24,254 nucleotides of DNA from Rodentolepis nana (Eukaryota; Platyhelminthes; Cestoda; Cyclophyllidea; Hymenolepididae): contig UZAE01000406.1 of assembly GCA_900617975.1 (NCBI GenBank), positions 1 to 24,254 of the forward strand, read 5' to 3'. The notes beneath the pieces are model-generated. The model did no database searches and was not told the origin of the DNA. It saw only the letters and a program-made list of their open reading frames with translations. Below are positions 1-12,300 of the stretch, in pieces. How positions within the stretch are numbered: position 1 is the stretch's first letter; every line of letters starts with the position of its first letter. Made by a program: the position numbers and the translations under genes.

Positions 1-69
1 CCTGGGCAACGTATACTCATACGGCAAAACAGTCTATTAAGTTGACTTCTGACTTAAAACTACCATGAC
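1..69 (+). repeat. Interspersed repeat family, copy 1 (fragment)
   Basis: This matches the 5' part of copy 2 (positions 447-520 or so) nearly base for base, from CCTGGGCAACG through the ACTACCATGAC motif, with a short deletion before GTTGACTTCTGAC. Similarity stops abruptly at about position 69, so the copy is truncated on its 3' side; its 5' side is cut by the window edge. It lies some 380 bp from copy 2 in the same orientation. Confidence 0.85.
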
Positions 70-430
70 ACATAAAATTAGATTTTGAGAAATGTAGTGA
101 TTAGTTTGGTTATCAAACGATGTGGAAGAACCGATTTAGTTTCTCAACATTCTGAAATTTGTCGCAAAATATATAAAAAGTCGATAGGAAAGGAACCTGC
201 AGTTAGAAGGCCAATTTTACAATAAAACTGTTCTTTAAATAGTACTTAGCAAAAGTCCCCGGTGTATGACACGTTAAATCGTATTTTTTAATGAATAAAA
301 TAATCAATCACTTGAATGGAGAAGAATACAATCCTGTCGTATTATTTAAATTGAGAAAAATTTAAATCAACAATACCTTCTAAAGACGTATTCGTGTTAG
401 GAAATATGGCATTATACTGTTATTACGGGA

Positions 431-735
431 GCCTTCATGTGGTGCACCCTGGGCAACGTATACTCATACGGGAAAACAGTCTATTAACCGGCAGTTGACT
501 TCTGACTTAAAACTACCATGACGCCACTGTATTCCATATTCGACCACTTCAACAGTACTCGTCTTACTGTTTCTCTGAATTTGTGTCTGTCTATGTCTCT
601 TATACATCTGTAAATCATTATTCTGTTTCCAAACTCTCTACTTTTTGTCACTTTGATGTTCCTCCCCCTTTCTGTCGTCTACAGGGCTTATGATCACTAC
701 CATTAAGCCTTCCATTTGATATAAATAAATATTAT
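431..735 (+). repeat. Interspersed repeat family (SINE-like), copy 2
   Basis: This copy runs from CATGTGGTGCACCCTGGGC to an AT-rich tail containing AATAAA at about 724-733. It aligns along its full length with the reverse complements of the copies at 2227-2543 and 7567-7865. It lacks the first 20 or so bases (the GTGTGCGATAGACTTACC segment) seen in those copies. The middle is pyrimidine-rich (CTGTCT and CCCCCTTTC stretches). No coding capacity is evident. No convincing target-site duplication was found. Confidence 0.85.
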
Positions 736-771
736 TAATATGCTATGTTATAGAAAAAGGGGTTTAAATAT

Positions 772-1194
772 CTAGATCTTGTGACCTCCGGTCCAACTCA
801 CTTGCTCATTAAAACTGCACCACAAGAGAACAAGATCCCGAGTCAACTTCATTACTTCATCCTCTGGGTGGCCTATTTCTAATAAATTTCTGATTTGGCC
901 ACGTATCTTCACATATTGTTGCAGAAAACAACTTGTCAATTCGCTGTTTATTTTTTTCTGGGCAATAATTTGTGCATAGAATGTTCATAGGTGCACTATT
1001 TATTGTCATGACGAATTAACTAATGTGTCTAAGGATGATTTAACTAAGCGCTCATAATCTTGCATCATAATTCCTACTGGCTCTGCCATTAGGTTAATGA
1101 AATATTTTTTTACAAGCAATCTATTTTTAAAATATTTTGATGGGTGTAAATCCCTTTTATAACCACTGTTCTTAGTTATTTCATAGTTTTTCAT
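772..1194 (-). CDS. Unrecognised two-exon candidate gene or fragment
   Basis: Two open exons on the minus strand join in phase 0. Exon A is 1194-1021 (58 codons from ATG) and ends at a TTA|GTTAAT donor. Exon B is 957-772 (61 codons plus TAG) after a TTGCCCAG acceptor, giving a 63 bp intron. The predicted 119 aa product is helical-looking and mixed-charge, with no signal peptide or membrane segment. A strong CAA|GTGAGT donor about 11 codons before the stop suggests that exon B may continue into a further exon that I could not find. I do not recognise the family. The start is weakly supported, with no good polypyrimidine tract upstream. It may be a real small gene, the 3' part of a larger one, or a decayed copy. 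Confidence 0.35.
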
Positions 1195-2226
1195 TTTACC
1201 TACTCAGGACTCGATGGAGATGTGCTCCCTTCTTCATATTTTGATGACGTTAGTATGCCCGAAATACTTCAGAAATTTTTTTCTCCTTTATTGTCGTACG
1301 CGTTAAAGGAGTAATTTTCGACTTGTGTCATTTTCAGTAGAGATCTAAGTACTTAAATTCAATCAAACATAAATAACCTATCTCGCGCTAAAATCAACCT
1401 TATTTTGATTTGGCATGTTCTGTTCCTAATTTAATTATTTGGAGCGATTAAGTTAATGTTGGCAAATATTACATTTTTCAATATGACAGAAATCTGTTGT
1501 GGCGCAAGCTAAATGTGAAATATTTAATTGTCTGAAATAAGTAAAAATTGACAATTCAACAAAGGTCAATGATGACTGTTTTTGATGAGAGGACTGATTT
1601 CTTTCTTTCCTCACACATTCTTCCGACATATTCATGCCGTTTTAAACAAAAGAAAATTTTTTCCCGACATTTTATAATTTTGATATTTCTGAGATAGGAT
1701 TATAAATTAGCCTTAACGGAACTCAAATATTTGAAGAAAAAAGTCGTTATGTTGATTTAACTCTTGAGTTGCGTTTATTAATGGAAAATCTTCAGCTTAA
1801 TTCAGACAATATGTAAATATTCTTTCCACCTTAGATACTTGTTTTATTTAACCTTCTGCAGCCTTCAAACCTGATGAACAACATTTTCAGGTGGTGAGAA
1901 GCACATCCCTAACTCGGTTGAACCAAAGGATATCATACGCACTAGAGCATTCTGAAGGTAGAGTAGTGCCGCTTATCACATAGGCATCAAGTGTGGCCGT
2001 GATGCCGATCAGGTTAGGTAATGTGCGTGGCCGTGAGCAGCCAATCAATACTCAAGACATGGTCAACGTAAATTGAATTTAATGACTAAGCTCTGTGGTC
2101 TGCAGTGTGCAAAAGGCTTTAAAAATAATAAACAATTTAAATGAAGAGTATCAGTGTAGTATTACTATTACGCTAACACAGCAAGGCAGCATGAAAATCC
2201 GTTCAAATTTGCAAGAGTAAAAGTTT
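1195..2226. other. Gene-free stretch
   Basis: This is AT-rich sequence with stops in all frames apart from short chance openings. I see no recognisable gene, RNA gene or tandem repeat. A 35-codon opening on the plus strand after an acceptor-like site at 1207 is discussed among the rejected items. Confidence 0.6.
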
Positions 2227-2543
2227 ATATTTATTTCAAATGGCAGGCGTTATGATAGGTATCATTAGCCCTTTATAGTTGACTTCACAGAAAGGAAGAG
2301 GAACACCAAAGTGGCAAAAAGTCGAGAGGGGGGACAGAATAATGATTCGCAGGTGTAAAAGAGTCAGACAGACACAAATTTAGAGAATAGGTAAGACGTG
2401 TACTATGGAAGTGGTCAAATATGGAATACAGTGGCGTCATGGTAGTTTTAAGCCAGAAGTCAAAAGCCAGTTTATACATTTTTTTTTCGTATGGGTATAT
2501 GTTGCCCAGGGTGCACCACATGGAGGTAAGTCTATCGCACACC
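2227..2543 (-). repeat. Interspersed repeat family (SINE-like), copy 3
   Basis: This is the reverse-complement copy of the same family. Read on the minus strand it starts GGTGTGCGATAGACTTACC, passes GTGGTGCACCCTGGGCAAC and the TAAAACTACCATGACGCC motif, and ends CCATTTGAAATAAATATA. On the plus strand its right end carries a perfect splice donor match (GAG|GTAAGT at 2522-2530). Small open frames here on either strand are by-products of the repeat. A flanking duplication is not evident. Confidence 0.88.
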
Positions 2544-2544
2544 T

Positions 2545-4820
2545 CTTCTCAGAACAATTAATATCTATTCACATATCTTGGCATCCTGAGTAACTGAAAC
2601 CCATTTGAGATGAGTGGATTTTTCATTTGGCTTTTTACCTATGAGAATCAAAAGATAAATTGGGGTTAACGATTTAAAGTCTTAACTCAAACTCGTCATG
2701 ATGGCGTAGAGTAAAGCAGCCTCATGGATTAACTGGTTACCCAAAGGCTGTTAAAAACCAATTTTCATCTCTATCCCAAAATACTAAATTAAAATAGGCC
2801 ACTACTGCCAAAGGAATAAATAGCTTATTCAAAATTAATTTTTTCGTCTGGAAAAAATTTTAACATAACAATAGTTATCTTTCACTTTTAGGAATATCTA
2901 ATCAATTGCCCCACTTTCAACGCTTGCATGTTTGTCTCCTTTGCTGCAAGAAGGTACAAATGGAGCCAGATGTGTGACTACATGCGGCTGGTCGGAATAT
3001 TCTTAAATCGCAGATGTGAATAAGCTGCAACCCAGAATTTGAGCCTTATGCAACATTGCGAAGCGTATCATGATCCTGTTTTTTGTTAATTTGAAGGCAT
3101 TTAAACTCTTACCTAATTATGCTCTCATTTTTGCTACTCTTTCGATGAACAGTTTCGTTATCTGCTTTTATCTTTATTATGGACTTCACTTAGATAGGGC
3201 ATGCAAATATGAAAGGGCATTAATTCCCTAAGGTGTGTGAAAGGTGAAAATATGTTCTAAGAAGCATGTATACATAGAATAAGGGATGACAGTCAATTAG
3301 TCAACTATAATAAAATTTTCCATAAAGAAGGACAGACGACTAAATGCCTTCACTGTACCAAATACCTCGCCAAACTCCCTACTTGTTATTTTTGATTAGT
3401 TTAAACAAAGGAAAGAGATGTACTTTGGTTTGGTTAGGTAATATGTATGCCAAAATCTAAATTTTTTGCCGCTCGCAACATAAATGTCTTTGTGACTATG
3501 GGAACTTGTCAACAGTTGACTCAGAAACAGAAAAATAGTAACCTTTAGATCTTTTAACAAAGGTTAAAACGTCAAGCCGTGGTAGATAGTTTTCATTTTA
3601 GTTATTCGAACAAACTATCTTTAAGAAGTTTACAAACTTATGAATATTAAGTTTGCATCCAATATAAATCATGGATTAATAGCGCCTGAAATGTTGGTCT
3701 TTTAGCATTGATTAAATAACATCATAAAATATACAGTTACGCGTGATAAATTAAATCGCTGTCAGGTAATTAAAAATGATTCATTCAGAAGAGAAGTAAT
3801 GTTATCAATTTAAGGCAAGAAAAACATACTTTAATTTTCCCGAAGTAGAGAGTGATTGAAGTTTGGAAAGAGACATGTAAATTATTAATCATAAAAGGGT
3901 CTAATATTGCGTATTATTCTACAAAACTCAAAAAATTTCATGTGACTAAACAAAATTTTGCAATGGGCCATAAAATGGTGTAAAATAAACTGTTAAAGAA
4001 TCCGATTGCCCTGCATTGATAATTTCTTCACATCCGTAATCGGATAGAATTTACTTCGATTCTAATGCCTGAATTAGTGGGATAAAATTTATTATATCAG
4101 CAGAAACTTACATGCTTTTAAATACCGAGACAAGAATTCAAAAGTATAAATTATTCATAGTTTGGAGGCAATTAAATGTTGACATCAACTGGTACTAATA
4201 TAGTGTAAAATATCATTCATGTTAACTTCAATAGCATCATTTACTCATTAGCTTTCATATTCTCAAAATTATTTGAGTGGCAATTGAAACTCTTCATAAT
4301 TAAATTTATTTAATAGTCTTCCCGATCATAAGAAAATCTAACGTGTTAATATAGGCAATGGAAACGCTGTTTGGTTTTTATAAGCAGACCGCATGGCACG
4401 TAATATCAATATTAGATAACAGTTCAGGAAGAAAGTTTTGCTAATATCAGAGTTACAAATTATGTATGCATTTCATGTCTATCAAATATATGTAATATCT
4501 CGTCGGTTGTTAAAGAATATCTTTTCACACCAAAAACATTGAGGTTAAGCTAAATTTATTCAATGAGCAAACACCAAAACGAAGTTTTCCTGAATTAAAA
4601 TATTGAAATTACAATTTGCTTCACAGAATAAATTTGGTCGATGAAATGTAATCCAATTTTACTAAATGCGGTTTTAGAAAATAAAAAAACTCTCGCATTA
4701 ATTAATTGAAAGTACATATACGTTTATGTTAATTCACTTGCAGATATTTGTAAATTTTTATAAACTCAAATTTCATTGGTCTGTAGAACGACCTTCATTT
4801 ATATGTTCATTTCCTTTGCT
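2545..4820. other. Gene-free stretch upstream of PSMD8
   Basis: About 2.3 kb of AT-rich sequence with no recognisable protein, RNA gene or tandem repeat. A 43-codon open stretch after an acceptor-like site at 2891 is noted but not called. Promoter elements for PSMD8 presumably lie here; no TATA or other motif stands out from the AT-rich background. Confidence 0.6.
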
Positions 4821-4823
4821 TAG
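4808..4823 (+). promoter_or_regulatory. Putative trans-splice acceptor of PSMD8
   Basis: A pyrimidine-rich tract ends in TTGCTTAG at 4823, 11 bases upstream of the PSMD8 ATG. The position fits spliced-leader addition, but it could equally be the 3' end of an intron in the 5' UTR. This is inference from position and sequence only. Confidence 0.4.
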
Positions 4824-4834
4824 TTATCTTAACT

Positions 4835-5833
4835 ATGGAAGATCTAGTTCGAAAATTTCAGTGTCTTTCTCAGGAGTGGAACAAAAAATGCCACGATTTG
4901 GCTATATGCCAAAAAAGACTTGAAGACCTGACGGTAGGAATGTCTTGAGTTCTTATTTTGTAGTTGGACTTGACAAAGTTTTGCTATATGCCAAATCAGG
5001 AAGCATCCGCCACTAAGAGGGAACTGCTAATAGCACGTAATCTCTTTCATTTATTATTATCTTGAAGGTGACACCCTGGAAATCGGTGCGATATTGTCGC
5101 TTGAAAAGCGGGATATGCCTGCTTTTGAGCGCTATATGTCACAGCTGAAATGCTACTACTGCGATTACAAGTTCGCTAACACTTTTGTTTTTAAATGCAA
5201 TTTCTAGAGCCAATTTGCCCGATTCTCCGTACAAATATGAACTATTTGGATTAAATTTATTACGACTGTTAGCACAGGGAAGGCTTGCAGAATTCCACAC
5301 AGTAATTTATTGCAGTTTGACTTATCCACCTCTAGGAAGTAGAACGTCTATCTTCAGATGAAATTAACTTGAACCCTTACATTAAACACCCTCTTTCAAT
5401 GGAACAGTACTTGATGGAGGGAAGCTTCCACAAAGTTTTCCTCTCCAAAGGAAATGTCCCCTCAGAGCGGTACAACTATTTCATCGATATTCTTTTGGCT
5501 GCTACAAGGTAATGAGGGTTTAATTGCGTTGATTTCGTTATTACAGGGATGAAGTTGCTTCTTGTATCGAAGTTGCTTATGAGGAGCTCTCTGTTGAAGA
5601 GGCGACTAAATCTCTTTTCTTCACCCAACCCGAACAAATGAAAGCCTTCGCAAAACAAGTAATTTCGTTATTAATTTGGCTTAAATATGTATTTTTTAAC
5701 TTAGCGTCAATGGACTCAAGTTGATGGAAAATATATATTTGCAAAGACGAAGCAAACAGAACACGCGTTACATGCTGAAGACCTCACAAAAATACTCCTC
5801 CACTATACTCACGAACTGGAACAAATTATATAA
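4835..5833 (+). CDS. PSMD8: 26S proteasome non-ATPase regulatory subunit 8 (RPN12)
   Basis: This is a subunit of the 19S lid of the 26S proteasome, needed for lid-base assembly and for degradation of ubiquitinated proteins in cytosol and nucleus. Seven exons: 4835-4933, 4964-5036, 5068-5170, 5208-5301, 5336-5508, 5547-5658 and 5705-5833. All phases agree, giving 260 aa, the length expected for the core of the family. Segments that match RPN12 include the N-terminal EWNKKCHDL region, [11 protein letters not shown] in exon 3, [18 protein letters not shown] in exon 4 and [13 protein letters not shown] at residues 141-153. The last of these lies in the PCI-type half of the protein. The C-terminus ends ELEQII, as in relatives. 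Introns are only 30-46 bp. The gene converges on POLD1, with about 530 bp between stop codons. No AATAAA is visible downstream. Confidence 0.96.
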
Positions 5834-6278
5834 ACTGTGCTTACGTGTGTGCATTTTGTTAATTTATCGACTTTCGATACGGTGCCTCCGTTATTCTATT
5901 GCGGGTTGATTATAGAGTGCGATCTTTTGTGTGTCGCGGTTTTTTATACTTGACTTTAACTTCTCGTGCATTTTGATTAGTCAGATTGCTTTCTCTGCCA
6001 GTTTTCCATGTTAGTCCACCAGGTAATAATTTTATAAGCAGAGCCTTCCAAGTCTAATGTCTGACGGATATTCAAGTTAGGAATTCCCTCCTTCTCACCT
6101 CTTGGCCAATTTTGATCATTAGATTTCAAGTTGTTATTCTTAATTTCGATTAGATACTCCAGACTAAATAACGTCGACCTCCGGTTCTTTAGTTTTTTGC
6201 ATTCACTTCTAAGTTACTGTTCAAAGTCCATTAAGACACAGAAGCTAATATTTTAGAACCCCGAATGAATAAGACAGG
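5834..6278. other. Intergenic stretch between convergent genes
   Basis: This separates the stop of PSMD8 from the polyadenylation signal of POLD1. It contains both 3' UTRs and no further gene or repeat that I can see. There is no canonical AATAAA on the plus strand for PSMD8. Confidence 0.6.
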
Positions 6279-6284
6279 TTTATT
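6279..6284 (-). promoter_or_regulatory. Polyadenylation signal of POLD1
   Basis: AATAAA on the minus strand, about 80 bases downstream of the POLD1 stop codon at 6363. This is a typical distance for a short 3' UTR. Confidence 0.6.
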
Positions 6285-6362
6285 ATCAAAAATATATGAA
6301 TATATCGAAGCTTAAACACACAACATCAATAATCTTCCAAGTCTTGGGAGTGTTCCAACCGG

Positions 6363-9300
6363 TCACCAAGTAGGGTCTCCAAATCTCTTCATAATGCCAA
6401 CGTGCTCATCCAAGTCTGTTCTTACCTTTGTACGCATGTAGAAGATAGGACAATCTCGACTAGAAAATAAGAAAATGTCTTCAAGCTAGATTACTGCAAA
6501 TATAGGAGTAGATAAAAAATTTTGATAGCAGATATTAAGCTACTAGAGCAAGCCATTCAGTAGGCTAACCTGGTGCATATGACTTCTTCGTGAATACTGC
6601 CTTGGCAACGCTGACATTCAGTCCACAGACGCGAAAATCTGGCTTCAAGGGTACGCAATCTCTCTACCTCCTTTTGGTAGATTTCTGATTCTCGTGGTTT
6701 ACAATAAGTGCACAATGCTTCAGCTGAAAAGAGAATATGATGAGAGAGAGCTCAGAAGTGTATGCATGGAAGGCATGGAGTGAAAATGAAGGAGGCTTAC
6801 CTTCACGATCCTTTGGTAGAAGGGCCTTGCAGCCGATACATGTCGCACGTTTTTGAGTGAAAGCTGATAGCTGGCCTACCTTTGAGTGGACCACTGACTT
6901 TACTAGTGTATGTTCACCGGCTGAAAGGAAACAAAGATGATAAACGAGCGCATGGATAGAGCAGAGATCTATTCCCAGTCAAGAGACTAGCAATGACTCC
7001 AATCTGTGTCAGTCCCACTATCCTCACCTTTGCTAAGATTTAAAACAACACAAAATCAGACACAAAGGGTCTTTATTGATGGTTTCGCCTTAAAAACGGT
7101 GATTGACGAATTTAAGTGATAATATGCCTTGAAAAATTATACACCCTACTATATTGAAGTCATCAAAATTTTCGAAATATATATAGGTGTAGAAGAATTC
7201 GAGTAAGCCCAATCTATTACAAAACAATAAACGAGAAAAGAACATTCGCAAAATTAATTTGCATGCTTGTTTAAACCACTAGTCAATAATTCAGAAGAAG
7301 TCCCTAACTTGTACGAAACCTATGCACAATGATGGCAGGTACATATATATATATATATATATTGCCGACGAAGTTAGCCGAAACGTTAGACTTTTGTAGG
7401 GATTTTGGGATATTTCGGTACCGCCAAGTACTTGGTGGAAGATGACTTAAATCCATGTGGAACTGGAACTGCAAAGATTTGCAAAGTGGATGACAATCGT
7501 AAATACAGTTGTGGTTAAAACCAGGTGAAACATTTCACACGATTGGTTCTATATGGCTACTAGATGATACATTTATTTCAAATGGCAGGCTTTGACACCA
7601 TAAGCCATTTAGCTGACTTCGGGCTTCACAGAGGGGAGGAGGAAAATCAAAGTGAAATAAAACGGAGAGGGGGGGGGCAGAAGAGGGATTGAAAGAAGTA
7701 AAAGAGACAGACAGACAAAGGTAGAGAAAAGGTAAGATGAGTACGGTATAAGTGGTGGAATATGACATGCAGTGGGGTCATAGTAGTTTGAAATGAGAAG
7801 TCAACTGCTAGTTAATAGACGCTGCCCAGGGTGCACCACGTGGGGGTAAGTCTATCGCACACCCCACTAGATGGCAAATATAGTTAAGAAAAGATCACTA
7901 CCTTCAAAAGCAAACAACTTCGTATTTTAATAGGGCATAAGCCAAGCTCAGTCTGCTTTAACCTGAAGGTCTTTAGTTCATCAATGATGTTGACTAAATG
8001 GAAAAAAAGAGAGAATAACAGACGCAGATAGTATTCGATGGAGTGGTTACCGTAACCAGTCAAATTGAAAGTTTCGTGTTCCAAACACCTCATAGTCAAT
8101 ATAACAAAACCCTAAGCCAATGGGATAGTAAATCTGAAGGAATAAACGATGAATTTCAAGATATTACCGAACAGACTTACTTAGTAGGGCCGACCTCGCC
8201 TTCGCTTCCCCAAGAATAGGCTCAAAGATTCTCATAAGAGGATTAGCAAGCTGATTCTCCAAATAATATTTGGCATCAATGGGTACATTGTGTTGTAGAA
8301 CATAGAGGGGATCTTCCGCCTTGAGATAAGCAGCGGTATTTTTACCTCCCACTGCAGTGATGACGTAAGGCACACGATCCCCCAACTGAGGTGCTGATCC
8401 GGGATCACGACGACGCATCTTATTGGCCAACTCGACGTGAGCCTGTTTACCCGAGTACTCCTCGTCGGTTTTTGTCAGCTCCTTGCTTATCACCAGCTGG
8501 GCAATATCGATCCGGTTGCAGAGAAGATCTGAGATGGTGCGCTGAGCGTAGCTGACAGCTGCACTTGGATCTCTGCAATATAAATTAGAATAGAATTTAA
8601 GCGGTTGTCAACCACAGAGGAAGTCAAAGTAGGGTGGGTAAGCACAGGCAAGGAAGCATACACGCTAACAAGTAGACTATTGTGGAAGTAGAAAGTGAAT
8701 CATGTCCCTTCCTGGGTTAGAAAAGATTGGCCATAGAGGTGGCCATTTACTCTCACTTTTGTCCACTTTATCTGTTTTTTGTCTCTAGCACACTGAAGTG
8801 GCAGTTGAAAAATCCAAAGCCGATTCCCGAGATTGTTCCTAGAGGATCTATTATCCTTACTAAATGTGAGCTCAACCCGCTGATGAGAGCAAGACACCTA
8901 TTTGGGACATTAACAGTTATCCGGTGATGCTTTACTTTTCAGTCATTAACAATATGAAGCTGCTTTGTATCCATATTTAGCATTGGTTAATTTAACTTCT
9001 GTAGCGATGAGTTCTTTCAAAGGAACTCGACAGAAACTGATTATACGCCTCCCCCCCCCCCCCCCCCCCCGCCATAGAAACATGCTATCATAATCACAGT
9101 GTAGACATAAATGAAGACGTGAAAGAAGAGAGCAACCTGTTAATGAGAATAAGCTCGAGACAAGCATTGACAAGATTTGCCACAAGAGGACTATTATCAC
9201 GTCTCACTGTCTCAATACCCTTGCAATCCATCTTGTCAAATTTGTCTGGCTTGGTATAATAGAGACCCGCGTAGCGTTTCTTATTAATTAGAAGATATGG

Positions 9301-12300
9301 GAAATACACCTACAAACAAAAAAAGAAGCTAGATATCTTTATCAAATTTATCAGAAGGTATATTAAAGCGTACCTTCTCGAATTCCAGTTTAATTGGGTT
9401 AGTAAACTTGCTGGAAATGTATTCTGCACCCTCACGACCCAATTCCATAGCTTCCGCGACTGTGGAAACCCCGAATTTACACATTACGGAATCTGTATCA
9501 CCGTATATTACCTACATAAATTATTACAGTAATTAGCTAAATGAGATACAATGAGATTCTAACGCACCAGAGCGTTGTGCTTGTAACCGTTTGATATTGT
9601 GAACTTTTCTTCAACATGACGTTTAGTCTCCTCGATCATTTCACGACCAAATCCAGTGATAGAACCAGAAATCTCCAAACATGGAAGTTTTCCCACTTGG
9701 GCTCCTGTGAAACCATAGACAGAGTTGGCACTAACCTTCAGGGCCAATTGACGACCGTCCAAAACACGACGTTTAAATGGATCTGTTTCCGCAGCCAACT
9801 CCGATTTAGCTCTGAAATAGAAAGAGAGCAAATGTGAATTTTCGTTCATGGAAAAGGTTTTAATCAACATAAATACAATTGATATTACCGTAACTACAAT
9901 GTCTTTTAAATTAATAAAATGGTCAAAGTAACTGCCCTTCTGATCTATCGAGGTCAACTCAGGGTCTGAGTCAACTATTGGCCCGTAATACCTACCAGGC
10001 ATTTAAATCATTGAGACAGAAACTAGACTTCCAAGGATTACAACAGTGATCAAATGTCTTCCTACGATGACATTCTTCTTCCGCAACGCTAGAGGAATAA
10101 CTCGAAGAGTGAATTCATATGCATTGTAAATTTTTTTTTAACTTTTATCATCTATGATCTCTGGGGTCTAATGTCTCGGATTCGCAGTGACAGTTGAGGC
10201 GTTCGACCCTCAAGACCGCCACCAAGTTTCACAGTGATACTTGAAGCTTTCAATACTGCGGTGACACCACCATAATTGGAAGTGCTTGAACGCACATAAC
10301 TAGATTTCGGTTTCCCCTATCAGTGATGTATGGAACGGCTCCACCTATCTATGTAGCTTTTTCTCTATGATGGAATATAAAACTACCTTTAAAAAACAGA
10401 GACAAATGTCTGTCATTTATTTATTAGCACGGCTTTCTCTCAAAACATTCAGGCCCTCTCTCTCTCCCTCTCTCTCTGTGACATCTTAACAGCCGTGACC
10501 CCAACAATTATCAAAATAAACAAGCTATTTTGATTGAGAAAATAGAGTCCCTTTTTATCAAATGATGATATTCTCAAAGTGTAATGCATTAAACGGAAAC
10601 CTACTTCTTCCTAGCAGCTAGAAGCTGTTCAAGAATCAGTGGGAGCAGACCTTTTCTAATATGCTTCTTTACGAAAAACGATCCCGTGGGGGTTTTGATG
10701 TAATCATCTGGACCGAGCTCATACTTTGAGCAGAGATTACTGATCCCACCGGCAGCGGAAATATCCTCCGGTCTGAGCAAAGTTGTATAACAGAGATTGT
10801 GTGCTATCATGATACTTGGATATAGACTAGAGAAGTCTAGCGTTGCTATTGGTTCATTGTAAAAACCTCGTCGAGGTTCGATAACCGTAGCTCCAACATA
10901 CTCATCCCCGTGTCCTGGTACTTGAGTAGGCAACAAGAGACCGTGCTCTTTTGCTTTACGCAGGAGTTGGGAGATAACCTTAACTTGTTGACCTCGTCTG
11001 AGGAGATAGGTTATTGGGACACCAGTTACGCGGGCCATTTCCACATTATGGGCTACAGACATCAGCTTGTCTAGTAAACGCAGAGGAAGGTAAGCGTCTT
11101 TGAGACAGTAGACGGCTAGACGCCTCCGTGTCTGCTCATTACCGTTTTGGAGATCTGTAATGACACTGTGGTGAACGTCTTCCTTTTGCTCTTGTAGGAA
11201 GTGATAGCTCACGGCGTTCAGTGTGTAGCTTCTCAATTTGTAATCTCTCAGGAGCACCTGCATTTGGAAAACACTACTTATTAAAAATGTGGCGGTCAAA
11301 CTCTAGAGATCAGTAGTTGTGAAGAAAGTGTAAAATGTCTTGATTACCGATATTTTGCGTAAGAAGTTTACCAACACGTTTAACCTTCCATGCTGTGGCT
11401 TTGCGCACCACTTTTCTCCCAACAAGTACCGTCAAAAATTTCAGCTACCCAGCTGTGCAACGGAGGTCTTCAAAGGACTAGCATTTAACCTTATTTTCAA
11501 TATCATTTACATCTAGGTTGTATTGAAATTCATTGAAATTAGAAATGACGCCGGTATAAAATTTCTTACTAGCACAAACCACCGTGAAGCAATAACATTC
11601 CACAACAGACAATAGCTTCATTATTTTGAGTTGCATAGTATAGACCCCGGGAGGGTTTCGCCTAAAAATATGGTCTAAACAGATAAAACTAATTAACTCC
11701 CTAATCAGTTAGTGAATGCAAAGTACCTGGAGCAGATCAAATTGAATACGACCATCGATTGAGACATATTTGTTCTCTCGTCGACCCATCTGCTTCGATT
11801 GGATCATACTCTCCTTCACGAGTGACTTGGCTCCAAGAACTCGGCCCAAGAAGGGGAAGGAGGTGATTTTGAGATGATTACAACGATTCACCAAGTATGG
11901 CAGATCAAAATTCTGCATGTTGTAACCTGTGATCATATCCGGGTCGACCTCACGCACAAATGATGCCCATCTCTAAACAATGACATGGATGATTAGAGGA
12001 CGGAACTTACAGAAAGCATCTCCTCCTCAGTTGTACAACAGATAACATGAGAACCAACTATCGGTGCACAAGTGTTTAGGGTAAAGACGTTACGAATGAA
12101 GGGTTTGGAATGACCGTAATTGATAACCATATTGGCAATCTGGATCACGGCATCGTGTTCTGGCACTGGAAAGACACCTACAAAAATGAAAAGGTATTAG
12201 TTCGAAACCAGAAGCATAAATATTTGAGTAAAGTGTCTGAGCCCAACACAAACTAGGACGAAAGGTAATAAATCAGTATGACGTATAAGCAGTAAAATTA

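Noticed and set aside
1208..1314. 35-codon plus-strand open stretch after a good acceptor (TTTTACCTACTCAG) at 1207, ending in TAA
   Set aside because: It could be a terminal exon, but no upstream exon was found and the length is within chance for this DNA. The minus-strand candidate next to it is longer and has a matching pair of exons.
2405..2593. Open frames on both strands across 2285-2593 and 7535-7768
   Set aside because: They lie inside repeat copies, differ between copies and show no conserved protein.
2892..3023. 43-codon plus-strand open stretch after a TTTCACTTTTAG acceptor
   Set aside because: No family resemblance, no upstream partner exon and no polyadenylation signal nearby; treated as chance.
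10194..10213. Hairpin with a GTTCGAC loop resembling a tRNA T-arm or B box
   Set aside because: No acceptor stem, anticodon arm or properly spaced A box; it is not a tRNA gene, and too little to call a tRNA-derived SINE.
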